Assembly: GCF_934309415.1 (NCBI RefSeq)
Contig: NZ_CAKRDI010000001.1
Span: 62,001-126,000 of the forward strand
Origin: an uncultured Mediterraneibacter sp.
Lineage (GTDB): Bacteria > Bacillota > Clostridia > Lachnospirales > Lachnospiraceae
Direction of reading: 5' to 3'
DNA length: 64,000 nt
In this document: positions 53,273 through 62,027 of the stretch, one piece after another
Layout of the letters: each line of letters begins with the position of its first letter
How positions within the stretch are numbered: the stretch's first letter is position 1
Notes under the pieces: generated by a model
What the model was told of the DNA's origin: nothing
What the model saw: only the letters and a program-made list of their open reading frames with translations
Database searches by the model: none
Program-made: the position numbers and the translations under genes

Positions 53273-55060
53273 ATGGATATTTCTCAGAGAATTTCCGCAC
53301 TGCGTAAGGAAATGAAGCATGCGGGCGTAGATTTTTATCTTATTCCGACAGCAGATTATCATCAGAGTGAGTATGTCGGAGATTATTTTAAATTTCGTGA
53401 ATATATGACCGGATTTACCGGATCCGCCGGGACTGCGTTGTTTCTGCAGGACAGAGCGATTCTCTGGACAGATGGACGCTATTTTATTCAGGCAGAAAAA
53501 GAACTGAAAGGAAGCGAAATCGAACTGTTTCGTTCAGGGGAACCGAATATAGATACAATCGAGGAATTTCTTAAGAAAGAGATGAAAAGTGGCATGACAC
53601 TTGGATTTGACGGAAGAACGATCGGATATTCGGATGGAGAAAATTATAAAAAGATTGCAGAAGAAGCAAATGGATCCATTTCTCCGGATTGTGATTTTGC
53701 ATCCCTTTTATGGGAAGAAAGACCGGCACTTTCTACCGAGCCGGCATTTCTGCTGGAAGATGCATATGCAGGTGAAAGTGTTGCATCCAAACTACAGCGT
53801 GTCCGTGAAAAAATGACAGAATATCACTGTGATGTACAAGTCCTGTCCAGTCTGGATGATATTGCCTGGCTTCTGAATATTCGTGGAAATGATATTGCAT
53901 ATTGTCCACTTGTTCTTTCTTACCTTATCGTATATAATGAGATGGTTGAGCTTTATGCAGATAAAGATAAATTCTCAGAGGATATTCTGGAAGTTTTTGC
54001 AGAAAATAATGTGAAAGTATTGCCGTACAATGATGTGTATCAGGCGTTGAGCGAGATTGGAGCTGAACATACGATTCTGTTTGATCCGCAGATCATCAGT
54101 TACAGTTTATATCAGAAGCTTCCGGAACAGGCAAAAAAAGTAGCGAAAGATACCCCTGAGATCCTGATGAAATCCATAAAGAATGAAATTCAGGTAGAGA
54201 ATTTGCGGAAAGCACATTTAAAAGATGGCATTGCACATACAAAGTTTATGTACTGGCTGAAGAAAAATCTCGGGAAAGAGAAGATTACGGAATTATCTGC
54301 TTCTGATAAGCTGGAAGCATTCCGTGCAGAACAGCCTGGATTTATGGGACCAAGTTTTGGACCGATCAGTGCCTATGCTGCTCATGGTGCAATTGTTCAT
54401 TACAGTGCAGATGAGACAAGTGATCTAGAATTAAAGCCGGGAAGCCTGTTTATGACAGATACAGGCGGTCATTATCCGGAAGGATCCACCGATATTACCC
54501 GTACGGTTGCACTGGGAGAGGTAGGACAGACGGAGAAAGAGCATTTCACACTGGTTGCCAGAGCAATGCTTCGTCTGGCAAATACAGTCTTTCTTCATGG
54601 CTGCAGTGGAGCTAATCTGGACTGTATTGCAAGAGAAGTCTTCTGGAAAGAGCGATTGAATTTTAACCATGGAACAGGCCACGGTGTAGGATATCTTCTG
54701 AATATCCATGAAGGACCGATCAATTTCCGATGGAAAGAAGGACAAAAGCCGGCGCAGACACTGGAAAAGAACATGGTGATCACAGATGAACCTGGAATCT
54801 ATATTGAAGGTTCTCATGGTATTCGTCTGGAAAATGAACTCCTGGTCCGCGAAGCTGAGTGCAATGAATATGGGCAGTTTATGAAATTTGAGATACTGAC
54901 CTTTGTTCCGATCGATCTGGATGCATTGCTTCCGGAAAAGATGAATGAAGAAGAGCGTCAGATGCTGAATGCATATCACGCACAGGTATATGAAAAAATC
55001 GGGTCGTATCTTACAGAGGAAGAACAGATCTGGCTGAAAAAGGCAACCCGACAGATCTGA
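53273..55060 (+). CDS. pepP: Xaa-Pro aminopeptidase (M24B)
   Basis: A 595-residue three-domain aminopeptidase P: two creatinase-like N-terminal domains (about 1-305), then a pita-bread catalytic domain. Two-metal ligands are visible: TDTGGHYPEGSTDITRT (two Asp), HGTGHGVG (His), DEPGIYIEGSHG (Glu) and RLENELLV (Glu). It removes N-terminal residues preceding proline. Length matches the eukaryote-like long form (~600). No signal peptide, so cytosolic. AAGGAG precedes the ATG. A truncated repeat lies immediately upstream. Confidence 0.93.
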   Translation: MDISQRISALRKEMKHAGVDFYLIPTADYHQSEYVGDYFKFREYMTGFTGSAGTALFLQDRAILWTDGRYFIQAEKELKGSEIELFRSGEPNIDTIEEFLKKEMKSGMTLGFDGRTIGYSDGENYKKIAEEANGSISPDCDFASLLWEERPALSTEPAFLLEDAYAGESVASKLQRVREKMTEYHCDVQVLSSLDDIAWLLNIRGNDIAYCPLVLSYLIVYNEMVELYADKDKFSEDILEVFAENNVKVLPYNDVYQALSEIGAEHTILFDPQIISYSLYQKLPEQAKKVAKDTPEILMKSIKNEIQVENLRKAHLKDGIAHTKFMYWLKKNLGKEKITELSASDKLEAFRAEQPGFMGPSFGPISAYAAHGAIVHYSADETSDLELKPGSLFMTDTGGHYPEGSTDITRTVALGEVGQTEKEHFTLVARAMLRLANTVFLHGCSGANLDCIAREVFWKERLNFNHGTGHGVGYLLNIHEGPINFRWKEGQKPAQTLEKNMVITDEPGIYIEGSHGIRLENELLVREAECNEYGQFMKFEILTFVPIDLDALLPEKMNEEERQMLNAYHAQVYEKIGSYLTEEEQIWLKKATRQI

Positions 55061-55084
55061 TCTCACAGATATTTCAAAAATCTG

Positions 55085-55205
55085 GCTACGTCAACCGAAT
55101 GAAGGTAAAATCTTCCGCAAAGTGGAGTGTGCAGGTTACTGTGTGCAGGTTACCTGTGAACAGTAACGTGTGCAGATTACAGGAATGATTTTTAAGACAC
55201 ACTCT
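55085..55205. repeat. truncated inverted copy of the 166-bp element, interrupted by a 33-bp element
   Basis: In reverse orientation it matches the element at 52891: GCTACGTCAACCGAATGAAG, then CCGCAAAGTGG, then CAGGAATGATTTTTAAGACA and the CACTCT end. The alignment is broken by the 33-bp element at 55135-55167. The distal third of the 166-bp element is missing. Confidence 0.75.
55135..55167. repeat. 33-bp GTTACTG-family repeat with exact 8-bp target duplication, nested in another repeat
   Basis: GTTACTGTGTGC...CTGTGAACAGTAAC, flanked on both sides by GTGTGCAG. Comparison with the uninterrupted relative at 52891 shows a single copy of the corresponding target (ATGTAGATTG region), so the insertion is directly demonstrated. 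Confidence 0.85.
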
Positions 55206-55252
55206 GGCCTGAAAAGCAGGGAATTATATTTATAGAATTGGAAGTAAAGGAA

Positions 55253-56206
55253 ATGGAAACGACAGAAAATAATATCAATGATCTGGTTGCGCGAATTGAA
55301 TCACGCTATGATAAAATGAGTAAAGGTCAGAAACGTCTGGCGGATTATGTAAGAGAAGATTATGATAAAGCAGTGTTTCTTACGGCAGCCAAACTTGGAG
55401 AAACCGTAGGTGTCAGTGAATCTACAGTCGTCCGGTTTGCCACTCAGCTTGGGTACAGTGGATATCCGGGCTTCCAAAAAGCGCTGGAAGAACTGGTGAG
55501 AAATAAGCTGAATTCCATTCAGCGAATGGATGTGACATACGGTCGTATCTCACAGAGTGAAATACTTGAGACCGTACTTCAGTCAGATATAGAAAAGATT
55601 AAGCTGACGATGAATGCGATTGATCACAATGCGTTTAATCTGGCGATTGATATGCTCCAGGATGCACGACATATTTACGTTGTGGGGATTCGAAGCTGTG
55701 CTCCTCTGGCAGCATTTATGGGATATTATCTGAATCTTGTCTGTGATAATGTGATCACTGTGAATTCAAACAGTGCCAGCGAGATTTTTGAACAGTTGAT
55801 CCGAATCAATGAGAAAGATGTGATCATTGGAATCAGTTTCCCAAGATATTCTATGAGAACGTTGAAGGCACTGGAATTCGCAAGCAACCGGAAAGCACGG
55901 GTGATTACACTGACAGACAGTATGCATTCTCCGATGAATCTGTATTCTTCCTGCAGTCTGATTGCAAGAAGTGATATGGCATCTATCGTAGATTCCCTGG
56001 TAGCTCCACTTAGCGTAATCAATGCGCTCATCGTTGCTCTGTGTATGAAGAAGAGAACTGAAGTTGTATCCATTTTAGAGGCGCTGGAGAAAATCTGGGG
56101 CGAATATCAGGTGTACAGTGGCGATGATCAGGAATTAAATCATATCAGCGATACGGTTCCTGTCAAATCAGATCTACAGCAGAAGAAAGGATTGAAGAAT
56201 GAGTAA
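55253..56206 (+). CDS. MurR/RpiR family transcriptional regulator
   Basis: A 317-residue regulator. The N-terminal helix-turn-helix (about 1-75, with GETVGVSESTVVRFATQLGYSGY) is the RpiR type. The C-terminal SIS domain (about 115-260, IYVVGIRSCAPLAAFMGYYL) binds phosphosugars. These proteins control sugar-phosphate or amino-sugar catabolism. ATG 55253 has only weak upstream signals; TTG 55238 is an alternative. No sugar genes are adjacent, and it overlaps the flavoprotein gene by 8 bases, so its target is not evident here. Confidence 0.88.
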   Translation: METTENNINDLVARIESRYDKMSKGQKRLADYVREDYDKAVFLTAAKLGETVGVSESTVVRFATQLGYSGYPGFQKALEELVRNKLNSIQRMDVTYGRISQSEILETVLQSDIEKIKLTMNAIDHNAFNLAIDMLQDARHIYVVGIRSCAPLAAFMGYYLNLVCDNVITVNSNSASEIFEQLIRINEKDVIIGISFPRYSMRTLKALEFASNRKARVITLTDSMHSPMNLYSSCSLIARSDMASIVDSLVAPLSVINALIVALCMKKRTEVVSILEALEKIWGEYQVYSGDDQELNHISDTVPVKSDLQQKKGLKNE

Positions 56207-57431
56207 AGTAGTCATTATTGGCGGTGGCGCGGCCGGAATGATGGCAGCCGTATTTGCTGCACGCAATGGCCGGGAAGTCTGGCTGCTGGAAAAGAATGAG
56301 AAATTAGGAAAGAAACTGTTTATTACCGGAAAAGGGCGCTGTAATATTACGAATGCAGCGGATATTGAAGACCTTTTTTCAGCAGTGATCAGCAATCCGA
56401 AATTCCTTTACAGTGGATTTTACAGTTTTACCAATGAACAGGTGATTGATCTTTTTGAAGAACTGGGGGTAAAGACAAAAGTAGAACGAGGTGGAAGAGT
56501 GTTCCCGCTTTCCGACCATTCTTCTGATGTGATTCAGGCACTTGCAAGGGAAATGCAGCGCCTGAATGTAAATGTAAAACTACATACAGAAGTGAAAGAA
56601 CTGATCCTGAAAGACGGACAGGCTGCAGGAGTACTCCTTTCTTCAGGTAAAAAAATGGATGCAGATGCTGTGATCGTGGCAACCGGCGGGATTTCGTATC
56701 CATCTACGGGATCTACAGGAGATGGATACAAATTTGCAAAAGCAGGTGGGCATAAGGTAACAGAGCTGTTTCCTTCCCTTGTTCCTATGGAAGTGAAGGA
56801 ATGGTATGCAAAAGAACTGCAGGGACTTTCTCTGAGAAACATTGAGATTCATATTACAGACGGTAAGAAGAAGCTGTATGATGAATTCGGTGAGATGTTA
56901 TTTACACATTACGGAGTTACAGGTCCGGTTATCTTAAGTGCCAGCAGTGTGGTAGGAAAGAAGTTGAGTGACAAAGAACTGACACTTCATATTGATCTGA
57001 AACCCGCTTTAAGCATGGAACAGCTTGATAAACGTTTGCTCAGAGAATTTGAATCCAATCATAATAAACAGTTTAAGAATGCAGTAGACGGATTGTTCCC
57101 GGCAAAATTAAAACCGGTTATGATCGAACTTTCTGAAATTGAACCTGAAAAAAAGGTACATGAGATTACAAAAGAAGAACGACAGAGATTTTTACATCTG
57201 ATCAAAGATTTTTCAATGACTCTGACCGGACTTCGGGGATACAATGAAGCAATTATCACAAAAGGCGGCGTTTCTGTAAAAGAGATTGATCCGGGAACGA
57301 TGGAATCCAAAAAGGTTCCACATCTCTATTTTGCGGGCGAGGTACTGGATCTGGATGCAGTGACCGGCGGTTACAATCTGCAGATTGCCTGGTCAACCGG
57401 ATATCTGGCAGGAATTAATGCCGGAATCTGA
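56199..57431 (+). CDS. BaiN-like FAD/NAD(P)-binding oxidoreductase (HI0933 family)
   Basis: A 410-residue flavoprotein. The N-terminal Rossmann motif IIGGGAAGMMAA is followed by EKNEKLGKKLFITGKGRCN, the HI0933/BaiN signature; VIVATGGISYPSTGSTGDG and FAGEVLDLDAVTGGYNLQ close the FAD site. Members include a proposed bile-acid 7-dehydroxylation enzyme, but the family is widespread and most are of unknown substrate, so a bile role should not be assumed. It is translationally coupled to the RpiR-type gene. Confidence 0.88.
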   Translation: MSKVVIIGGGAAGMMAAVFAARNGREVWLLEKNEKLGKKLFITGKGRCNITNAADIEDLFSAVISNPKFLYSGFYSFTNEQVIDLFEELGVKTKVERGGRVFPLSDHSSDVIQALAREMQRLNVNVKLHTEVKELILKDGQAAGVLLSSGKKMDADAVIVATGGISYPSTGSTGDGYKFAKAGGHKVTELFPSLVPMEVKEWYAKELQGLSLRNIEIHITDGKKKLYDEFGEMLFTHYGVTGPVILSASSVVGKKLSDKELTLHIDLKPALSMEQLDKRLLREFESNHNKQFKNAVDGLFPAKLKPVMIELSEIEPEKKVHEITKEERQRFLHLIKDFSMTLTGLRGYNEAIITKGGVSVKEIDPGTMESKKVPHLYFAGEVLDLDAVTGGYNLQIAWSTGYLAGINAGI

Positions 57432-57467
57432 GCACGCTGAGCAAAGTTGAAAGAATTGTCTTTCGAT

Positions 57468-57495
57468 TTGTATGCTTTGAAAGTTATATTATAGT
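57468..57495 (+). promoter_or_regulatory. possible promoter for cmk
   Basis: TTGTAT (57468-57473) and TATAGT (57490-57495) with 16-base spacing, about 95 bases before cmk. Imperfect match judged by eye. Confidence 0.35.
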
Positions 57496-57591
57496 GAACA
57501 GAGACTTTTTAAAAGATTTAAAATTTTGAATACAAAAATATGGACAGAATCGGTTAGATCTTAAAAATAAAAACATTGGAGGAGATACAAA

Positions 57592-58248
57592 ATGGGATAC
57601 AATGTAGCAATTGATGGACCGGCAGGAGCAGGGAAAAGCACGATTGCAAAACTGGTTGCAAAAGAAAAAGGATACATTTATGTAGATACAGGTGCGATGT
57701 ACCGCGGACTGGCAATTCATTTTCTGAAACAGGGGATTGCTCCGGAAGAGACAGAGAAAGTAATTGAAGCATGCAAAACAGCTGACGTTACCATCGGATA
57801 TGAAAATGGCGCACAGCAAGTTTATCTGAATGGGGAAAACATTACTTCTATGCTCCGTACAGAGGAAGTTGGAAATATGGCATCCAAGACTTCAGGAATC
57901 CCGGAAGTGAGAGCAAAGCTTTTAGAACTGCAGCGTTCTCTGGCATGTGAAAAAGACGTGATCATGGATGGAAGGGATATCGGAACAAACATCCTTCCTG
58001 ATGCAGACGTGAAGATTTATCTGACAGCAAGCGTTGAGACAAGAGCAAAGAGAAGATACAATGAATTGATCGAAAAGGGAGAATCCTGTAATCTGGAAGA
58101 AATCGCAGCTGACATTGAAGAGAGAGACCAGCGCGATATGACACGTGCAATCGCTCCTTTAAAGCAGGCTGAGGATGCGATTCTTGTGGACAGCTCTGAG
58201 ATGACGATTGAAGAAGTTGTGAATGCAATCTGCAGCCACTGTGCATAA
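57592..58248 (+). CDS. cmk: cytidylate kinase
   Basis: A 218-residue CMP/dCMP kinase (EC 2.7.4.25). The P-loop is GPAGAGKST (residues 9-17); YVDTGAMYRG is the CMP site; MDGRDIGTNILPDADVKIYL and DQRDMTRAIAPL are conserved. It phosphorylates CMP for nucleic acid and lipid precursor supply. GGAGG precedes the ATG. It is followed by ispH and an S1-domain gene, a conserved order in Clostridia. Confidence 0.96.
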   Translation: MGYNVAIDGPAGAGKSTIAKLVAKEKGYIYVDTGAMYRGLAIHFLKQGIAPEETEKVIEACKTADVTIGYENGAQQVYLNGENITSMLRTEEVGNMASKTSGIPEVRAKLLELQRSLACEKDVIMDGRDIGTNILPDADVKIYLTASVETRAKRRYNELIEKGESCNLEEIAADIEERDQRDMTRAIAPLKQAEDAILVDSSEMTIEEVVNAICSHCA

Positions 58249-58307
58249 TTTATCTTTTACAGGAAACATTTTTCAGACATTTTCTGATTCAGTAGCGTGA
58301 ATTGGCT

Positions 58308-58340
58308 GTTATTGTTCACTGGCAACCTGTAAACAGTAAC
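58308..58340. repeat. 33-bp GTTACTG-family repeat
   Basis: GTTATTGTTCAC...CTGTAAACAGTAAC, 33 bp, between cmk and ispH, 31 bases before the ispH start. Two differences from the consensus ends. No target duplication. The left flank contains a fragment similar to the end of the 166-bp element. Confidence 0.8.
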
Positions 58341-58371
58341 GAAATAGAAACAGATGGAGTAGAAAACAGAT

Positions 58372-59226
58372 ATGGAAGTAATCAAAGCAAAATCCGCCGG
58401 ATTCTGTTTCGGTGTAAAAAGAGCGGTTGATACCGTTTATCAGCAGGTAGAGAAGCAGGAAACACTGCCGATCTATACTTATGGACCGATCATCCATAAC
58501 GAAGAAGTAGTAAAGGACATGGAGAAAAAAGGCGTCGTCGTACTCAGGACAGAAGAAGAACTGAATGCTCTGGAAAAAGGAACTGTGATCATCCGTTCCC
58601 ACGGTGTGGCAAAAAATGTATACGACCGTCTGGAAGAGAAAAACATCCGGATCGTAGATGCAACCTGTCCTTTTGTAAAGAAGATCCACAACATTGTGCA
58701 GAAGCACAGCAAGGAAGGTAATTCCATTATCATTATCGGAAATCCGGATCACCCGGAAGTGCAGGGGATTAAAGGATGGGCAGGTGACGATGTCTGTGTG
58801 ATTCAAAATGCGGAAGAAGCACAGAAATTTGTTGCTTTGGATGGCAAAAAGCTCTGTATTGTTGCACAGACGACATTTAATTACAATAAATTTAAAGATT
58901 TAGTTGAAATTCTTGAGAAAAAGAGTTATGATATTATTGTTTTAAATACAATCTGTAATGCTACAAAGGAGCGCCAGACAGAAGCGCGGAGTATTGCAGA
59001 GACGGTGGATGCTATGATCGTTATTGGTGACAAACATAGTTCCAATACCCAGAAGTTATTTGAAATATGCCGCAAAGCATGTAACAATACGTACTATATA
59101 CAGACACTTGGCGATTTGGATTTGAATCAATTAGGGTCAGTGGAAACAGTAGGTATTACAGCAGGGGCATCCACGCCCAACAATATAATTGAGGAGGTTC
59201 AAAATAATGTCAGAATTATCTTTTGA
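58372..59226 (+). CDS. ispH: 4-hydroxy-3-methylbut-2-enyl diphosphate reductase
   Basis: A 284-residue iron-sulfur enzyme (EC 1.17.7.4), last step of the MEP pathway, making IPP and DMAPP. Three cluster cysteines are present: Cys12 (AGFCFGVKRAV), Cys99 (DATCPFVKK) and Cys195 (NTICNATKERQ); the proton-relay region SHGV and the TTFN segment are also visible. Length is that of the free-standing enzyme. Its last 20 bases overlap the S1-domain gene in another frame; in several Clostridia the two are one fused protein. Confidence 0.96.
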   Translation: MEVIKAKSAGFCFGVKRAVDTVYQQVEKQETLPIYTYGPIIHNEEVVKDMEKKGVVVLRTEEELNALEKGTVIIRSHGVAKNVYDRLEEKNIRIVDATCPFVKKIHNIVQKHSKEGNSIIIIGNPDHPEVQGIKGWAGDDVCVIQNAEEAQKFVALDGKKLCIVAQTTFNYNKFKDLVEILEKKSYDIIVLNTICNATKERQTEARSIAETVDAMIVIGDKHSSNTQKLFEICRKACNNTYYIQTLGDLDLNQLGSVETVGITAGASTPNNIIEEVQNNVRIIF

Positions 59227-60283
59227 ACAGATGTTAGACGAGTCATTTAAAACAATTCACAACGGAGAGGTTGTAGAGGGAACAGTTATCGATGTAAAAC
59301 CGGACGAGATTATCCTGAATATCGGATACAAAGCAGACGGTATCATCACAAAGAACGAGTACTCCAACGATCAGTCTCTGGATCTCACAACAGTTGTTAA
59401 TGTTGGAGACACAATGACAGTGAAAGTACTGAAAGTAAATGACGGAGAGGGTCAGGTTCTTCTTACATACAAGAGACTGGCTGCTGAAAAAGGAAATGAA
59501 AGACTTCGTGAGGCTTATGAGAATCATGAAGTATTAAAAGCTACAGTTACACAGATCCTTGGCGGCGGTATTTGTACAACAGTGGATGAAGTAAGAGTAT
59601 TTATCCCGGCAAGCCTTGTATCTGATTCTTACGAGAAAGACCTCAGCAAATACGAAGGACAGGAGATTGAATTCGTAATCAGCGAGTTCAATCCTAGAAG
59701 AAACCGTGTAATCGGTGACAGAAGACAGCTTCTCGTAGCTGAGCGTGCTGAGAAACAGAAAGAGCTGTTTGCTAAACTGAATGTTGGCGATACTGTAGAA
59801 GGAACTGTTAAGAATGTAACAGACTTTGGTGCATTCGTTGATCTTGGTGGTGTTGACGGACTTCTTCACATCTCAGAGATGTCATGGGGAAGAGTAGAGA
59901 ACCCGAAGAAAGTATTCCATGTTGGTGATACACTGAAAGTTCTTGTAAAAGATATCCGTGATACAAAGATCGCTCTGAGCCTGAAGTTCCCAGAGACAAA
60001 CCCATGGGTAAACGCAACTGAAGATTTTGCTGTAGGTAACGTGGTTACAGGAAAAGTTGCACGTATGACAGACTTTGGTGCATTCGTTGAACTTGCACCG
60101 GGAGTTGATGCACTTCTTCATGTATCTCAGATCTCCAGAAATCACGTTGACAAACCGTCAGACGTACTGGCTATCGGACAGGAAATCACAGCAAAAGTTG
60201 TTGACCTCAACGAAGCTGAGAAGAAGATCAGCCTGAGCATGAAAGCTCTTGAAGCTGATCAGGCTGAAGAGACAGAAGAATAA
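59207..60283 (+). CDS. S1 RNA-binding domain protein (RpsA-like)
   Basis: A 358-residue protein with four S1 domains: VEGTVIDVKPDEIILNIGYK, LKATVTQILGGGICTTVDEV, VEGTVKNVTDFGAFVDLGGV and VTGKVARMTDFGAFVELAPG. It resembles the Firmicutes form of ribosomal protein S1, shorter than the six-domain proteobacterial one; it may assist translation initiation or bind mRNA. The frame is open to TTG 59189, but AGGAGG at 59192-59197 selects ATG 59207, 9 bases on. It starts inside the end of ispH, so translation is coupled. Confidence 0.9.
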   Translation: MSELSFEQMLDESFKTIHNGEVVEGTVIDVKPDEIILNIGYKADGIITKNEYSNDQSLDLTTVVNVGDTMTVKVLKVNDGEGQVLLTYKRLAAEKGNERLREAYENHEVLKATVTQILGGGICTTVDEVRVFIPASLVSDSYEKDLSKYEGQEIEFVISEFNPRRNRVIGDRRQLLVAERAEKQKELFAKLNVGDTVEGTVKNVTDFGAFVDLGGVDGLLHISEMSWGRVENPKKVFHVGDTLKVLVKDIRDTKIALSLKFPETNPWVNATEDFAVGNVVTGKVARMTDFGAFVELAPGVDALLHVSQISRNHVDKPSDVLAIGQEITAKVVDLNEAEKKISLSMKALEADQAEETEE

Positions 60284-60326
60284 TCTTCTATCAATCCTTC
60301 AAGTTTGTTTGATAAATTTTAAACTA

Positions 60327-60363
60327 AAACAGTCGGTGCTTTTTTGCCGGCTGTTTTTCTTTT
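60327..60363 (+). terminator. Rho-independent terminator after the S1 gene
   Basis: ACAGTCGGTG pairs with GCCGGCTGT through wobbles around a T-rich loop, followed by TTTTTCTTTTT. It ends the cmk-ispH-S1 unit. The remaining ~330 bases to rnfC are AT-rich; a TACAAT near 60589 may be part of the rnf promoter, otherwise nothing is recognised. Confidence 0.75.
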
Positions 60364-60692
60364 TCTGTTTGATTTGTTTTGTATAAATCTGAATTTTATC
60401 AGGATATTCTGATGAAAAAAAGATTAAAACCACATCTCATTTAAGTGATTAAGTGAAAATCTGTTTTCATATATTCCCATTTAGAATTGTAAAAATATCA
60501 CAATTTTCTGTTAAAAATTCATCAAGATGTATACGCAAATATACAATCTTTCTCGCCAAATTACTGGATTTTCACTGAACTTTTTAGTACAATAGAACAT
60601 GCGAAAATTAGACAGACATGTCGAAAAGGAATCGTACAAAATATCATATTTATACATCCGGCATGAAAGTCAGGAAAGGAAGGAAGAGAAGA

Positions 60693-62012
60693 ATGGGACT
60701 TTTGACATTTAAAGGCGGAATCCATCCGGACGATGGAAAACGTTTTTCGAAAGACCAGCCGATCAAACCACTGATGCCAAGTGGAGATCTGGTTTATCCA
60801 CTTTCTCAGCACATCGGAGCACCTGCAAAACCACTGGTGAAAAAGGGCGAAACCGTGCTGAAAGGACAGATGATCGCAGAAGCGGGTGGATTTGTATCTG
60901 CACCTGTTTATGCATCTGTATCAGGAAAAGTAAAGAGCCTTGAGAAGCGTTATAATCCGACAGGCACAAAAGTAGACTGTATCGTTATTGAAAATGACGG
61001 TGAATACAATGAAGTAGAATACGCACCTGTTAAACCACTCGATGAGATGACGAAAGAAGAGATCATCGCAAAAATCGGTGATGCAGGAATCGTAGGTATG
61101 GGAGGAGCCGGTTTCCCGACCAGAGTAAAGCTTTCCCCGAAAGAACCAGAGAAGATCGAATACATTATTGCAAACTGTGCAGAATGTGAGCCGTATATTA
61201 CAGCAGACTACAGAAGAATGCTGGAATACACAGAAGATCTTGTAAGTGGAATGCGTGTTATTCTTTCCATTTTCCCGAATGCGAAAGGAATTTTCGCAGT
61301 TGAGGACAATAAGAAAGACTGTATTGAAAAACTGCAGAAAGCAGTGGCAGATGAACCTAGAATGGATGTGAAAGCTCTGATGACAAAGTATCCTCAGGGA
61401 GCTGAACGTCAGCTGATTTACGCAGTTACAAAGCGTGCGATCAATTCTTCTATGCTGCCGGCAGATGCAGGATGTATCGTAGACAACGTAGAGACACTGA
61501 TTGGAATCCACAATGCAGTAATTAACGGAAAACCGTTAATGGAGCGTGTAGTAACAGTCAGCGGAGATGATGTGGAGAATCCTGGAAACTTCATGGTACT
61601 CCTTGGTACAAACCACAGAGAACTGATCGAAGCAGCAGGAGGATTCAAACAGGAACCTCAGAAGCTGATCTCCGGTGGACCGATGATGGGATTTGCCATG
61701 ATCACACTGGATGCACCTGTAACAAAGACATCTTCTTCCATTCTTGCATTTAAAGAAGATATCGTAAAGAAGAGTATGGAGACAGCATGTATCAACTGCG
61801 GAAGATGCGTAGAAGTCTGTCCAAGCCGTGTAATTCCATCCAGACTGGCTGATTTTTCACAGCGTCATGATGAGGAATCCTTCCTTGCATGGAATGGTCT
61901 GGAATGTGTAGAATGTGGATCCTGCAGTTATGTCTGTCCGGCAAAACGTCAGCTGAAACAGTCCATCGGTTCCATGCGTAAGACAGCACTGGCAAACCGT
62001 AAGAAAAAGTAA
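60693..62012 (+). CDS. rnfC: Rnf electron transport complex subunit C
   Basis: A 439-residue peripheral Rnf subunit that receives electrons from, or gives them to, NAD(H). The N-terminal TFKGGIHP start is typical. GMGGAGFPTRVKL begins the NADH/FMN-binding domain (Nqo1-like). Two 4Fe-4S motifs, CINCGRCVEVCP (from residue 366) and CVECGSCSYVCP (from about 405), lie near the C-terminus. The frame is open to 60618, but GGAAGGAAG spacing and the conserved MGLLTFKGG favour ATG 60693. First gene of rnfCDGE; the complex couples ferredoxin oxidation to NAD reduction and ion pumping. Confidence 0.94.
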   Translation: MGLLTFKGGIHPDDGKRFSKDQPIKPLMPSGDLVYPLSQHIGAPAKPLVKKGETVLKGQMIAEAGGFVSAPVYASVSGKVKSLEKRYNPTGTKVDCIVIENDGEYNEVEYAPVKPLDEMTKEEIIAKIGDAGIVGMGGAGFPTRVKLSPKEPEKIEYIIANCAECEPYITADYRRMLEYTEDLVSGMRVILSIFPNAKGIFAVEDNKKDCIEKLQKAVADEPRMDVKALMTKYPQGAERQLIYAVTKRAINSSMLPADAGCIVDNVETLIGIHNAVINGKPLMERVVTVSGDDVENPGNFMVLLGTNHRELIEAAGGFKQEPQKLISGGPMMGFAMITLDAPVTKTSSSILAFKEDIVKKSMETACINCGRCVEVCPSRVIPSRLADFSQRHDEESFLAWNGLECVECGSCSYVCPAKRQLKQSIGSMRKTALANRKKK

Positions 62013-62027
62013 GAGAGGTGAATGAGA

